Shown one piece after another: positions 1 through 8,069 of a DNA stretch of 64,000 nucleotides. Source of the stretch: Romanomermis culicivorax (Eukaryota > Nematoda > Enoplea > Mermithida > Mermithidae); NCBI GenBank assembly GCA_963922205.1, contig CAWUHX010000116.1, positions 682,001 to 746,000 of the forward strand. The letters are read 5' to 3'. Position 1 is the stretch's first letter, and the number at the start of each line of letters is the position of its first letter. The position numbers and the translations under genes are program-made. Below the pieces are notes generated by a model that had not been told where the DNA came from, ran no database searches, and saw only the letters and a list, made by a program, of their open reading frames with translations.

Positions 1-528
1 AATTCACTACCCGTCGCATCCCTATCAGGCAGGAGGGTTTACCCTCTGCTCCCAATGTTTATATATTGTTCGTAATAGAGATGTTCCTGCTTACCTAAGC
101 CGTGAAAACCCCCATTTTTTACAAAACTGAAACATGGAGAACCGAAACCGAGATCCGTGTGTTTATTTTTCGGTTTTCACTACTGTTTTAAGTATTTAAT
201 ATGCTGAAAGTAACTCAAAAACGGCAATTTGTATGTGTCAAGTCGAAACATTTTTTTGCATTCTGACGTTTTTTTGCATTCTGCATTTCAACACTTCCTT
301 CTAAAAATACCATAAACTTTTCTTCATTAATAATCAACTTCAACTGGCAGTCCATAAATATCATTTTTCATGTGATTGAGCAAATGTTTTCACTTTACAG
401 TCTTATTCAATATCTCTGTACAAAAGTACTTGATCGAAAAGATTTGATATATTTTGAATAGTTCATTAGCAAAAATACAGTGCCAATCAATCTATAGGAC
501 CTTGAATATTGCGTGAATGTATTATCTT

Positions 529-835
529 ATTTCCTAAAATAATACAAGGATGTTTTTCCTGTCCAAAATTTCAAATGAAAAATTTCGAGGTCAAGATTTT
601 CTGACGAGAAGTGACATTCTCAAACTTTTTTCTTCCCGTCCCCCCTTCCCTCTCCTCCCCTCCCCTGCCCTCGCCTCCTCTCCCCACCCCTCCCTTCCCC
701 TCCGCTTCATTTCCTGAAATAATACAAGGATATTTTTTTGCCCCAAATTTTGAATAAAAAATCTCGAGGTCAAGATTTTCTGACGGGTAGTGACATTCTT
801 AAACTTTTTCCTTCCTTTTCCTTTTATTTTATTTT
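529..835. repeat. 180-bp tandem duplication with C-rich tract
   Basis: The segment starting TTTCCTAAAATAATACAAGG at about 530 recurs at 710 as TTTCCTGAAATAATACAAGG, and both continue through a shared GAGGTCAAGATTTTCTGACG block. The offset is 180 bp and the second unit is truncated. Between them, 636-707 is almost pure C/T on + (G-runs on -). An apparent minus-strand reading frame here is a composition artefact. Confidence 0.8.
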
Positions 836-1134
836 ATTTTCTATCTTTCGACAATATTCGGTATGGTTCCAGCTTTTCGAAAAAATTGAGCTAAAATGAA
901 ATAATCTTCCATCCAATGTGGTGGAATGAGATAATAAGCATAAATAACATTATTACCACTCCTTTCCATAGCGTTTTTGTATGACGATAATACTAACATA
1001 ACTTTTTCAAGGTTGATATTTGAATATTCTAATCTGTATATCTACTTCTGCAGCGAGAGCTGTCAAGGATTCTTTCAAGACAAGAATCTTCGAAAGCATT
1101 GCAAAAGTTGAATTCTAACATGTGCGGACTACCT

Positions 1135-1215
1135 AGAACATACACGCACATTGGGGGTGTAGGGGGTAAACCCTCTTACCTGGGACCCTGGACAACCCCC
1201 TGGCTTGAAAAAATC
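1135..1215. repeat. Dispersed repeat, copy 1 (CACGCACATNGGGGG family)
   Basis: ACATACACGCACATTGGGGG here matches ACATACACGCACATAGGGGG at 48510 and a weaker copy at 27005 (CATGCACACGGGGG). The copies at 27005 and 48510 share GCAGATT...GACC blocks further on. It looks like an old interspersed repeat; no ends or coding potential could be defined. Confidence 0.5.
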
Positions 1216-1714
1216 GTCAAATGCCCCCCTGAACTTTCTTGAAGACAGCATTTTTGATGATTTTTATGCATATTTTGTATGAAAAGCATGCTTGTGAAGC
1301 TTTTTTTGTTTTTTTGCTCACCCACCTCCACCCCCCTCCTGATAAAAAGTTCGATGACCTTCTCCCTTGGAAAATTCTTGCTGTGCATGTCTGACCTATA
1401 AGCACGGATTTAGAGCTAAGTTTTTGGCAAATAATAATAATTCTTACAATTTGTTTTGCAATAATTAAACATATACGATTACTGATGAGCTTATGCACAC
1501 ATGCGTGCTATACGCCGGATCCGGATCCGATGAAGCAGGTTTTGTTGATCTGGTGCGTCAAAGAAATGGATCAGGTCCCACCCATCTCTAATGTTTATAT
1601 TTCTTCCAGTGTTACTTTGAAAAATAATCAAGGTTAAAAGGTGCTGTTAAGAGTCTAAACTATAGATATCAACAAAATACATCACTCTGATGCGTTCATC
1701 TTAATTTTTTCAAG

Positions 1715-1801
1715 TCTGTAAAGAAGACTGGCCGTCTACTAATAGCCCACGAAGCGCCATTAACTCAAGGTTTTGCGGCCGAATTAGCGTCAACTATACA
1801 A
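1715..1801 (+). CDS. BCKDHB: BCKDHB-like penultimate exon (E1-beta of branched-chain 2-oxoacid dehydrogenase)
   Basis: This 87-bp exon encodes 29 residues beginning [20 protein letters not shown]. The motif KTGRLL-I-HEAPLT-GF is characteristic of the transketolase C-terminal domain of the E1-beta subunit of mitochondrial 2-oxoisovalerate dehydrogenase, which decarboxylates branched-chain 2-oxoacids with E1-alpha. The acceptor is TTTTTTCAAG before 1715 and the donor is GTAAGT at 1802; both junctions are phase 0. It joins in frame to the exon at 2771. Earlier exons are presumed to lie left of the window. Related E1-beta subunits (pyruvate dehydrogenase) are possible in principle, but the tail encoded by the next exon fits BCKDHB better. 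The call rests on recalled family motifs, not on a search. Confidence 0.88.
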
Positions 1802-2009
1802 GTAAGTTTTTTAGCTTTGGACATGAAATTCCTTTGTAAAAGTAATCACTTATTCATTTTTCATACTCATACTTGTAGAAAGCTTTTTTGTGTGGCAGAT
1901 TTTTTCGACAGGAAAATTATTCTTATTGTGTCAGAATATCGATCGTTCGAAATTTCTTAATTTTCGAAAAGTTGACTTGGAATAATAACCGGAATTTCAT
2001 GAATATCTA

Positions 2010-2329
2010 CCATACTACCCGAATTAAGCGCCCAGGGCGCTTATTGTTTCAAGTTAGTCCTTAGGAGGGCGCTTAAATGAGAGGGGCGTTTAAATTTTGA
2101 AGTCAGTTTCGCTGCGTATGTATTGATTCCAAATTGTATTATCAGTCCAAACTTTTACAATTCAACTTCGTCATTATCAGAGGACAAATAATTTTCTTCC
2201 TCGTAGACGATGTTATAATTAATTTTAAAATTTTAGGGGGCGCTTAAATGAGGGAGGGCGCTTAAGTTTTCAAGTGACCTTGACCGGGGGCGCTTAAATG
2301 AGGGGGAGTGCTTAATTCGGGTAGTACGG
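2010..2329. mobile_element. MITE with about 23-bp TIRs and TA duplication
   Basis: The left end CCATACTACCCGAATTAAGC and the right end GCTTAATTCGGGTAGTACGG are inverted copies with about two mismatches. Both are flanked by TA (2008-2009 and 2330-2331). The interior repeats the phrase GGGCGCTTAAATGAGGG in both orientations: AAGCGCCCAGGGCGCTT at 2025, then GGCGCTTAAATGAG three times. It has no coding capacity. A TA duplication suggests Tc1/mariner-like mobilisation, which is inference. Confidence 0.75.
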
Positions 2330-2484
2330 TATGACATAAATTACAGCCAGATTTTTTTGGAATTTTTGAGAGATTCATACAGAAAAAAATATGTGTCCAA
2401 ATAAAAATATTTTCGTACGCTTTCATATCTCACAGAATGACTTCCTTGTCAAAGTCTCATTTATGAAGGTTAAGGTTTAAGTTT

Positions 2485-2733
2485 TATAATTTGTTTTTTA
2501 TAAAATGCCTCAAAACTGGAAAACGACAATCATCAACTATGTCGTCAAAAACGCGTAAACAAAGGCTTTAAGGCAAGATTTTTCATTCAAAAAATTGTTG
2601 ATGGTTGATTGAATAAGCTGACAAATTTTTAGTCTCAGGCAACGAATGGTTTAGCAGAAAATTATAAAAATCTAAAACACTACTTGCTTTCTACTTACAT
2701 AATTTGGAAGCATTTCAAGAAAAACAGACTATA
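2485..2733. mobile_element. CTATAG-family MITE, copy in BCKDHB intron
   Basis: The right end, ATAATTTGGAAGCATTTCAA followed by GAAAAACAGACTATA, matches the right ends of the copies at 42586-42833 and 63450-63700 almost base for base. The left end (ATAATTTGTTTTTTATAAAATGCC) is its degenerate inverse. All three are 248-251 bp. The duplicated target site could not be resolved. Confidence 0.7.
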
Positions 2734-2770
2734 ATTTCAGATATAAACTCATTTTCTGGTTTTTTAACAG

Positions 2771-2911
2771 GAAAAATGTTTCTTACATCTCGAATGCCCA
2801 GTGAAAAGGGTTTGTGGCTGGGACACCCCGTTTCCGCTCATATTCGAGCCGTTTTACTTGCCCGATAAGTGGCGTTGTTTCGAGGCCGTGCAACAAATGA
2901 TGAATTATTAG
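2771..2911 (+). CDS. BCKDHB: BCKDHB-like last exon with stop codon
   Basis: This exon encodes 46 residues and ends at TAG 2909-2911. It reads [20 protein letters not shown] and continues with [15 protein letters not shown] and a QQMMNY C terminus. The block CGxDTPFP-IFEPFYxPDKW is the conserved E1-beta tail that packs against E1-alpha in the mitochondrial matrix. The acceptor TTTTTAACAG immediately precedes it and the phase is 0, matching the upstream exon. No clear AATAAA was seen in the 400 bp downstream. Together the two exons give the C-terminal 75 residues of the protein. Codon usage is unremarkable and there is no sign of decay. Confidence 0.92.
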   Translation, partial: EKCFLHLECPVKRVCGWDTPFPLIFEPFYLPDKWRCFEAVQQMMNY

Positions 2912-3299
2912 TTTAATAGTTAATTAGTGTATTATTTCTACTACAAGCATATCGGTTGTGATTTAGGCTATAGTCTTCCGCTTCCGCATTTTCTACGTCT
3001 TGCCATATTTTATAAGGCATTGTTTTACTTTACTCGCGTTTTTTGTTAATATTTTCTGGTTTTTATTGTGCAAATGAAGCTAAAAGTTTGTTCAAAATAT
3101 GCTGACGAGCTTATTCATTTCGATGCTGCCTCTAGGGGTATGCTTCAAGCCATCGATATAGTGAACATATTAAATAGTTGTATGTGCCTCTGAATGTGCT
3201 TAAGTTAATCGGTCCTTGTGCTAAAAACGATTTTTGAAGTAGCTTATGTGTCAAAGGTCTGTTATTGCCCTTCGACCGAACAATGATGTATACACAGGG
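2912..3299. other. Downstream region of BCKDHB-like gene
   Basis: AT-rich sequence, presumably the 3' UTR and the start of the intergenic spacer. I see no gene, no canonical polyadenylation hexamer and no clear repeat before the foldback arm starts near 3300. Confidence 0.5.
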
Positions 3300-3520
3300 A
3301 AGGTCGATTCCCAACTGAACGATTCCCGATTGAGCGAATTCTCATTCGAGCAATAGAGAATGCAATAACATTTTCTCCGCATTTTCCTTCTTTACCTTAT
3401 ATTTTTCTTTGTATATATTTATTTTTTATTTACTTTTTTGTGTTGCAATTATGTTTTCGTTTATGTATGTTTTTGCATTTTTATCTTTTGTCTCTGCTTT
3501 CTTTCAGTTCCTTTTTTCTT
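3300..3520. repeat. Left arm of a foldback element split by the LTR retroelement
   Basis: Phrases such as GATTCCCGATTGAGCGAATT (3322-) and then a pyrimidine-rich tract containing TTTTCCTTCTTTACC...TATATTTTTCTTTGTA are found as reverse complement at 20030-20380. Over about 150 bp the two arms match at roughly 80% by eye. The LTR element was therefore inserted between the two arms of a pre-existing palindrome. Confidence 0.75.
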
Positions 3521-4071
3521 GTCATTTACTTCTTTCTTTTTTGCTCATGAAACAATACATTACAAGTTGTCATTTTTAATGAGCATTTTCTTGATATACA
3601 ATTTCGGCACGCTCTATTCCATAATTAATTTTACCCTTTGTAATTTTTTCTTCATTATTCTTATCTACTTATCTTAGTTTTTTGCTTTTACTTCTTTGTC
3701 TTTTTCTATTATTATCCAGATTCTTTCTTTTTTTGTTCTTTTTCACGTTATTTCTTCTTTCTTCCTTGCTGCTTTCTCTATCTTGTTTCTTCTTTCCTTT
3801 TTTCATGTTTTTTTCTTTTACTAATGCTTTTCCACCTATTTTCACATTTTTTTAATGTCTCTGTTTTTGTTGACATTTCCCTTCTCTCGGTGTCTTCTTT
3901 CTTCCTGCATTCTTTTGTTTATATTTTTTATGATGATTTTGACACTTACAACAATGAAAGACTCAAGCATACCGTATTGTTCAAGAATTAAACGGGAGAC
4001 TACGATTATCTAAAATGACAACTTATAATGTATTGTACATATCATGAGCAAAAAAAGTAAAAACTTAGATG
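3521..4071. other. Pyrimidine-rich loop of the foldback element
   Basis: Strongly T-rich on +, with TTCTTTCTTTTT-type runs, lying between the left foldback arm and the 3' LTR. The apparent reading frame at 3438-3677 is low-complexity F/I/L/C and is not supported as a gene. Confidence 0.5.
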
Positions 4072-4075
4072 ATAG
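4072..4075. repeat. Target-site duplication, left (ATAG)
   Basis: ATAG abuts the left LTR end (TGTCAC at 4076). The same ATAG abuts the right LTR end at 20013-20016. A 4-bp duplication fits Ty3/gypsy-type integration. Confidence 0.75.
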
Positions 4076-4861
4076 TGTCACATTTTACGCCATGTCATAT
4101 GTTGCGCCTTACATGTCGCGTGTATGACATGTGGATTTGGGAGAGCTGGGGAGGTTTGGGTATCTCATCAGGTAATACTGTGTTTTAGACGTCACATTGA
4201 TGGTGAACCATATCAGATTGATCCTATTACAGTGAGTAATAGGCTGTGACTCCTGATGGATACTGGCATTTTCCCCAGGCTTCCCGAGTTGGCGTTGGGG
4301 CCTAACCTGGCAAATGGTGGCTATGGAGAGGTCTATAGTTGGTTCTCTTGTGTTGTCCTTGGGGTCTTGCTGTAGGGTAATGGACAATGCTGCCAGGCTA
4401 GGTGCGACAATCCCCGAGTCCTACTCAGTGAGAGTGGGGACAGGGTCACCCGTAAAATGACCTAATTTGTGGGACCCGATTATGAACCAGACAGCCCCTT
4501 TTTAGCCCGAACCTGAGAGGTGGAGGCCCTTCTTATCTGTGGACTTGGGAAACCGACCTAGGAAGGATTTCCCAACGAATACCCCACAAATAACAATAAT
4601 CCCCTGAGAAGACTCACCTAGTCCTGTTTCTCAAGTGATTCGACGCAACGGGCGGCAAGTCCCTGGATGTTTTCGGTCTTCTGGCACTGGGAGCGGGGAT
4701 GCGATCCTCAAAGCGTCCTAGCGGCGAGCGGCGGCGAGCGGGAGGCGAAACTCCAACGTTAATTCACGAACCGGGGCGGTCGGACACCTGGCACTGATGG
4801 GCAGCGGGGTACTGTAGGCGGTAAGCGGCAGACGCAGTGAACAAGGGTAAATTTATGCAAA

Positions 4862-4867
4862 TTTATT
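4862..4867 (-). terminator. Candidate polyadenylation signal in 3' LTR
   Basis: Reads AATAAA on the minus strand, and the same hexamer is in the other LTR at 19369-19374. It is the only canonical hexamer noticed in this LTR in the transcribed orientation. Its use as the R-region signal is inference. Confidence 0.4.
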
Positions 4868-4990
4868 GGTAGTAAGGCGGCGGACGCACGGGTGTACAAT
4901 AAAAATATGCAAATTCAACGAAGAGCGGCGGACGCGGAGTTACAACCGGACGAAAGCTTGGTGAACCCAAGAATGAGCGAAAAACTAAAG

Positions 4991-5016
4991 AAACATGTCC
5001 TTTTAAGGACATGTTT
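4991..5016. promoter_or_regulatory. p53-family-type paired half-sites in 3' LTR
   Basis: AAACATGTCC (4991-5000) and GGACATGTTT (5007-5016) each fit RRRCWWGYYY and are exact inverted copies separated by TTTTAA. The p53-family element is two such decamers spaced 0-13 bp. In RNA the same bases would form a 10-bp hairpin, which is the main alternative explanation. Confidence 0.45.
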
Positions 5017-5516
5017 GGCTACAGCTGCAGCTTGGGCGGAGTTTCTCGGCGCTCAAGCTAACTTCTGCAGCTAGACGCGATGCAGAAGATGCCTATGAGC
5101 ACATAGACATTTTTTCATTCACATGCGTTTAGCACTGAGGCCGGCTGCAGTGCCTATGCTAAGCATATGAACGTCTTTAGCTAAAACTTCTTAGCTAGTC
5201 GTTTTTGCGTAACAAAACGACGCTAATTTTGATGATAAGAGGTGCGTGAGTGCACCAAAAATAGCCATGTGCTCGTGGAGCACGACTGGCGGAAGTTTTT
5301 AGCTAAAGGGCCTACTGTAGCCCGCGTTTGTAAAGAAATAAAAATACAACAAAACGAAACATAGAAATGCATGAAAAATATAAAAACGAACGCAAAATGC
5401 ATGTGTAAAAATGAAATAACAAAAACATGATCGAGTAATAAACGAAACATGAAAAATAACAAAATGTCGGCATGATCAGGATCACGTGACGTTGGAGAAT
5501 TGAGCGGGACGTGACA

Positions 5517-6033
5517 CGGCGGTCCTTCGAAAAAGGGCGTCCTCGTCCTTGCAGTGGTCGGTAGTGGGGTTTTGTACGGCGTGTCCGTGGTCGTAGGTCA
5601 TTCCAAGGTGTGACGGCAAGTGGTCGAATGGGTCCATTGGATTGTTGGCGGATGGCGCCTTCTTTGGTCGTAATTCGTTCGGCGGTATGGTTAACAGAGG
5701 TTGTTGATGCCTGAAGTTGCCGACATTGAATATCCTGTGCGAAAGTCTAGAACACAGAAAAGAAAAAATTTTTCAGGGCAAGATGTAGGCTATCGCAGAG
5801 GATGCGCCCAGTGAGGTACAGATTGTCGGGCTATCGCAGGGGATGCACCCAGTGAAGTGTAGGCTATCGCGTGCGGATGCGCCTAAGGCGTGACGCTTGG
5901 GTTGCTGAACGCTCTCTTCTATCCACTAAGATCCAGCATGGAAAGAGTGGATACTTCGTGAGGGGCACGGCGGTCCTTCGAAAAAGGACGTCCTCGTCCG
6001 TAAGCGGGGACAATGAAGAGAGTGCATCTTGAG
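5517..6033 (-). other. 3' untranslated region of the retroelement, with internal repeats
   Basis: Lies between the integrase stop and the 3' LTR. The phrase CACGGCGGTCCTTCGAAAAA followed by GG(G/A)CGTCCTCGTCC occurs at about 5515-5553 and again at about 5967-6003. GGCTATCGCAG/GGATGCGCCC occurs three times between 5787 and 5885. No strong polypurine tract was seen immediately before the LTR on the minus strand (the bases there read GAAGGACCGCCG). No gene is supported. Confidence 0.6.
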
Positions 6034-6918
6034 TTAAGGGTCGGGGACCTCTGCATCAAGATGTGGGTCAATCAGATTCGGTGTAAAGTCCCGGCTTATT
6101 GAGGGATACAATAAGGGTGCCGAACCTGTTGCCTGTGAAATGGGAGGTGTATCCTCTGCTTCACTCGGTTGTTCAGGGGACACGTAAAGTCGAAGCTGGT
6201 TGACATGTACAGTGTCTTCCTGATCCATCTCGAGACGAAGTGTGACATTGGGATATGCCACACTTGTTACAAGGTAGGGACCATCGTAGATGGGCAGCAA
6301 TTTAGGAGTGAGCCCACGTTTGCTGGAGGTGCGCAGTTTGAGCACCTGATCCCCTACTTTGTACGAGACATCATGTGCCTTCCGGTCGTACGACCGTGCA
6401 TAGGCTTCCTGTGCTTTCTCAATCCGACTCTGGATTAAGGTTAACGCATTCGTGAAATGACGTTTGACCTCCATATCATATGAGGAAACATTAATGATAT
6501 GGGCCGGAGGGTTGAATGAGAGCGCGGCGTCAACAGGGAGCATGGGTGTGCGACCGTACATGAGTTCAAAGGGCGAGTACCCTGTTGACTCATTCATGCT
6601 GATATTGACGGCAAACACAGCGTATGGTAGGTGTTCATCCCAATCGGTATGTCCTTGGTGAACATACATACGTAGCCCTGTCGCTAGCGTTTGATTAGCT
6701 CTCTCCACCTCGCCGTTGGTCATTGGATGATAGGCGGTACAGTGGATTTTCTTCGTTGCGCAGATCGCAGTGATCTCAGTCATCAGTTTTGATGTGAAAT
6801 CAGTGCCACGATCTGATTGAAGAATCTGCGGTGCCCCGTGCCGGCAGACAATTTGCCTTACAAACAGCCGGGCTATGGTGTGCGCAGTGATGTCCGGAGT
6901 AGCAAAAGCCTCGATCAT
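6034..6918 (-). CDS. Integrase, catalytic second half and C-terminal domain (frameshifted fragment)
   Basis: 294 codons encode the retroviral-type integrase core. The second Asp is in LQSDRGTDFTSKLM and the catalytic Glu in YHPMTNGEVERANQTL, followed by a STGYSPFELMYGR block typical of Ty3/gypsy integrases. A C-terminal stretch YDGPYLVTSV resembles the GPY/F module that binds DNA or target chromatin. The N-terminal half, with the zinc domain and the first Asp, is in the preceding fragment (6915-7262), one frame off; the ATG at 6918 is a by-product of the one-base shift, not a real start. No chromodomain motif is obvious downstream. The acidic, Pro-rich tail ends at TAG/TGA-type stop 6034. Confidence 0.9.
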   Translation of the reverse strand: MIEAFATPDITAHTIARLFVRQIVCRHGAPQILQSDRGTDFTSKLMTEITAICATKKIHCTAYHPMTNGEVERANQTLATGLRMYVHQGHTDWDEHLPYAVFAVNISMNESTGYSPFELMYGRTPMLPVDAALSFNPPAHIINVSSYDMEVKRHFTNALTLIQSRIEKAQEAYARSYDRKAHDVSYKVGDQVLKLRTSSKRGLTPKLLPIYDGPYLVTSVAYPNVTLRLEMDQEDTVHVNQLRLYVSPEQPSEAEDTPPISQATGSAPLLYPSISRDFTPNLIDPHLDAEVPDP

Positions 6919-7262
6919 TTCGTAAAGTAGTCGATAAAGACTACGATGAAACGGTTGCCAGCTTCGCTAGTGGTCATTGGTCCCATACAGTCGACACCTA
7001 CCCGATGAAACGGTCCCGTGATGGTGATAGGTTTCAGGGTCGCAGTGGTTTTCTGTGGAGCGGGCTTATTCCGTTGGCAAAGATCACACCGCTGACAGAA
7101 GGACTTGACATCCCGACTGAGGGAAGGCCAGTGGTATCTGCGAGCAATGAGCCGCGCAGTACGTTTAGCACCAAAGTGTCCAGCTAAGATGTCATCATGA
7201 TGAGCCCGGATAATGGTAGTAACCATGGATCGGGGTATGACGATCTTATTGGACTCGCCCGT
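6915..7262 (-). CDS. Integrase, N-terminal zinc domain and first catalytic Asp (fragment)
   Basis: 116 codons, open from the in-frame TAG at 7263-7265 to TGA at 6915-6917. The HHCC zinc domain is visible as the H residues of AHHDDILAGHFG and the pair CQRCDLCQRN. The first catalytic Asp is in GVDCMGP, and the end IVVFIDYFTK is the usual lead-in to the rest of the core. The reading frame then breaks: one base is missing relative to the frame used by 6034-6918. It follows RNase H in the same frame, apart from the TAG, so RT, RNase H and integrase were one polyprotein. Confidence 0.88.
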   Translation of the reverse strand, partial: TGESNKIVIPRSMVTTIIRAHHDDILAGHFGAKRTARLIARRYHWPSLSRDVKSFCQRCDLCQRNKPAPQKTTATLKPITITGPFHRVGVDCMGPMTTSEAGNRFIVVFIDYFTK

Positions 7263-8069
7263 CTATTTCTGAAGAACGTTATCCAACAGATGGTAGCCGC
7301 GCACATCATTCTGGTCGCCCAGAGGCTTAAGGGAGCGAATGATGTCGGCTAAGTCCGGATCTTCCAGCTGAGCAGTGAAAAGGTCGGGGTGCTGCGCACC
7401 AACCGATATCTCGGCATAAGACTCTGATCGTACCGGGCGCTCCGCGCCAACAGTGATCGGTGCTGAATTACTTGAACGCGCCAGGTGCTGCACACCATCG
7501 GTCAAGGTTCTTGATCTCGCCAGGTGCTGCGCACCATCGGTGATCATCATAACATGCCCCTCAGGTCTGCAGAGGGGAGTATCATCAATACTCTGACCGG
7601 TGAGGGAGTTAGGATCCGGCAGGCGTGATAATGCATCAGCATTACCATTAGACTGACCTTTTCGCGGCCGAATTGTCAGTTTGAATTCGGCGAGCGCGAG
7701 TCCCCACCGAGCGATCCCAGCAGAGGGGTTAGGCTTCTCCAACACTGCTTTGACCGCGGTATGGTCAGTCTGAACGACCACCTCGTGCTGGAAGGGGTAT
7801 GGTCGAAAGTGCTTGACGAAATGGACAACAGCGAGAGTTTCCAGTTCTGTAATGGAATAGTTATTCTCGGCCGCTGTTAACCCTCGGCTGGCATACGCGA
7901 CAGGATGGTCGTATCCATGTTCGTCTAACTGGCTGAGAACCGCTCCTATCCCCGAAATACTCGCATCAGTTTGAAGGATAAAGGATTTCGAAAAGTCCGG
8001 ATGGCGCAGGATAGGAGGGTTGGTCAGCAGGCGGCGGAGTTCATCGAACGCCTCCTGCTGAGGTTTTGA
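7263..8069 (-). CDS. RNase H domain and tether (pol continuation after in-frame stop)
   Basis: 269 codons in the same frame as the RT open frame but after a TGA (8070-8072). Acidic RNase H residues are seen in FILQTDASISGIGAVL, in ITELETLAVV and in VVVQTDHTAVKAVL, the D-E-D set of Ty3/gypsy RNases H. The later part (LSRLPDP and a stretch with three SARHL-like repeats containing QHLARS) is the tether to integrase. It ends at TAG 7263-7265, beyond which integrase continues in frame. A free-standing start at 7781 would cut off half of the domain and is not credible. Confidence 0.88.
   Translation of the reverse strand, partial: SKPQQEAFDELRRLLTNPPILRHPDFSKSFILQTDASISGIGAVLSQLDEHGYDHPVAYASRGLTAAENNYSITELETLAVVHFVKHFRPYPFQHEVVVQTDHTAVKAVLEKPNPSAGIARWGLALAEFKLTIRPRKGQSNGNADALSRLPDPNSLTGQSIDDTPLCRPEGHVMMITDGAQHLARSRTLTDGVQHLARSSNSAPITVGAERPVRSESYAEISVGAQHPDLFTAQLEDPDLADIIRSLKPLGDQNDVRGYHLLDNVLQK

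Larger units (their letters stand above)
1..1714. other. Intron or upstream DNA of the BCKDHB-like gene
   Basis: This stretch precedes the first recognisable exon and probably belongs to a large intron of the same gene, because the exons coding for the earlier E1-beta residues are not found here. I searched for the expected preceding block (the conserved DLRTxxPWD region of the family) and did not see it. The stretch holds a 180-bp tandem duplication (529-835), a C-rich tract and one copy of a dispersed repeat near 1135-1210. Confidence 0.5.
1802..2770 (+). other. Last intron of the BCKDHB-like gene, with two MITEs
   Basis: The intron begins GTAAGT at 1802 and ends TTTTTAACAG at 2770. Of its 969 bp, about 570 belong to two inverted-repeat elements (2010-2329 and about 2485-2733). 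The second ends only 37 bp before the splice acceptor, so it may supply or displace branch-point sequence. Introns in this window generally follow GT-AG. Confidence 0.85.
4076..5516 (-). repeat. 3' LTR (left copy)
   Basis: This 1441-bp direct repeat is shared with 18564-20012. Its ends are TGTCAC and GTGACA, a perfect 6-bp inverted terminus. Because the element is on the minus strand this copy is the 3' LTR. It contains AATAAA on the minus strand (4862-4867), a CGGCG-rich microsatellite (about 4728-4745) and an inverted decamer pair (4991-5016). Apparent reading frames inside it have no recognisable domains. Confidence 0.95.

Noticed and set aside
3438-3677. 79-codon hydrophobic frame resembling a membrane protein
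   Set aside because: It is the pyrimidine-rich foldback loop; F/L/I/C content follows from T-runs.
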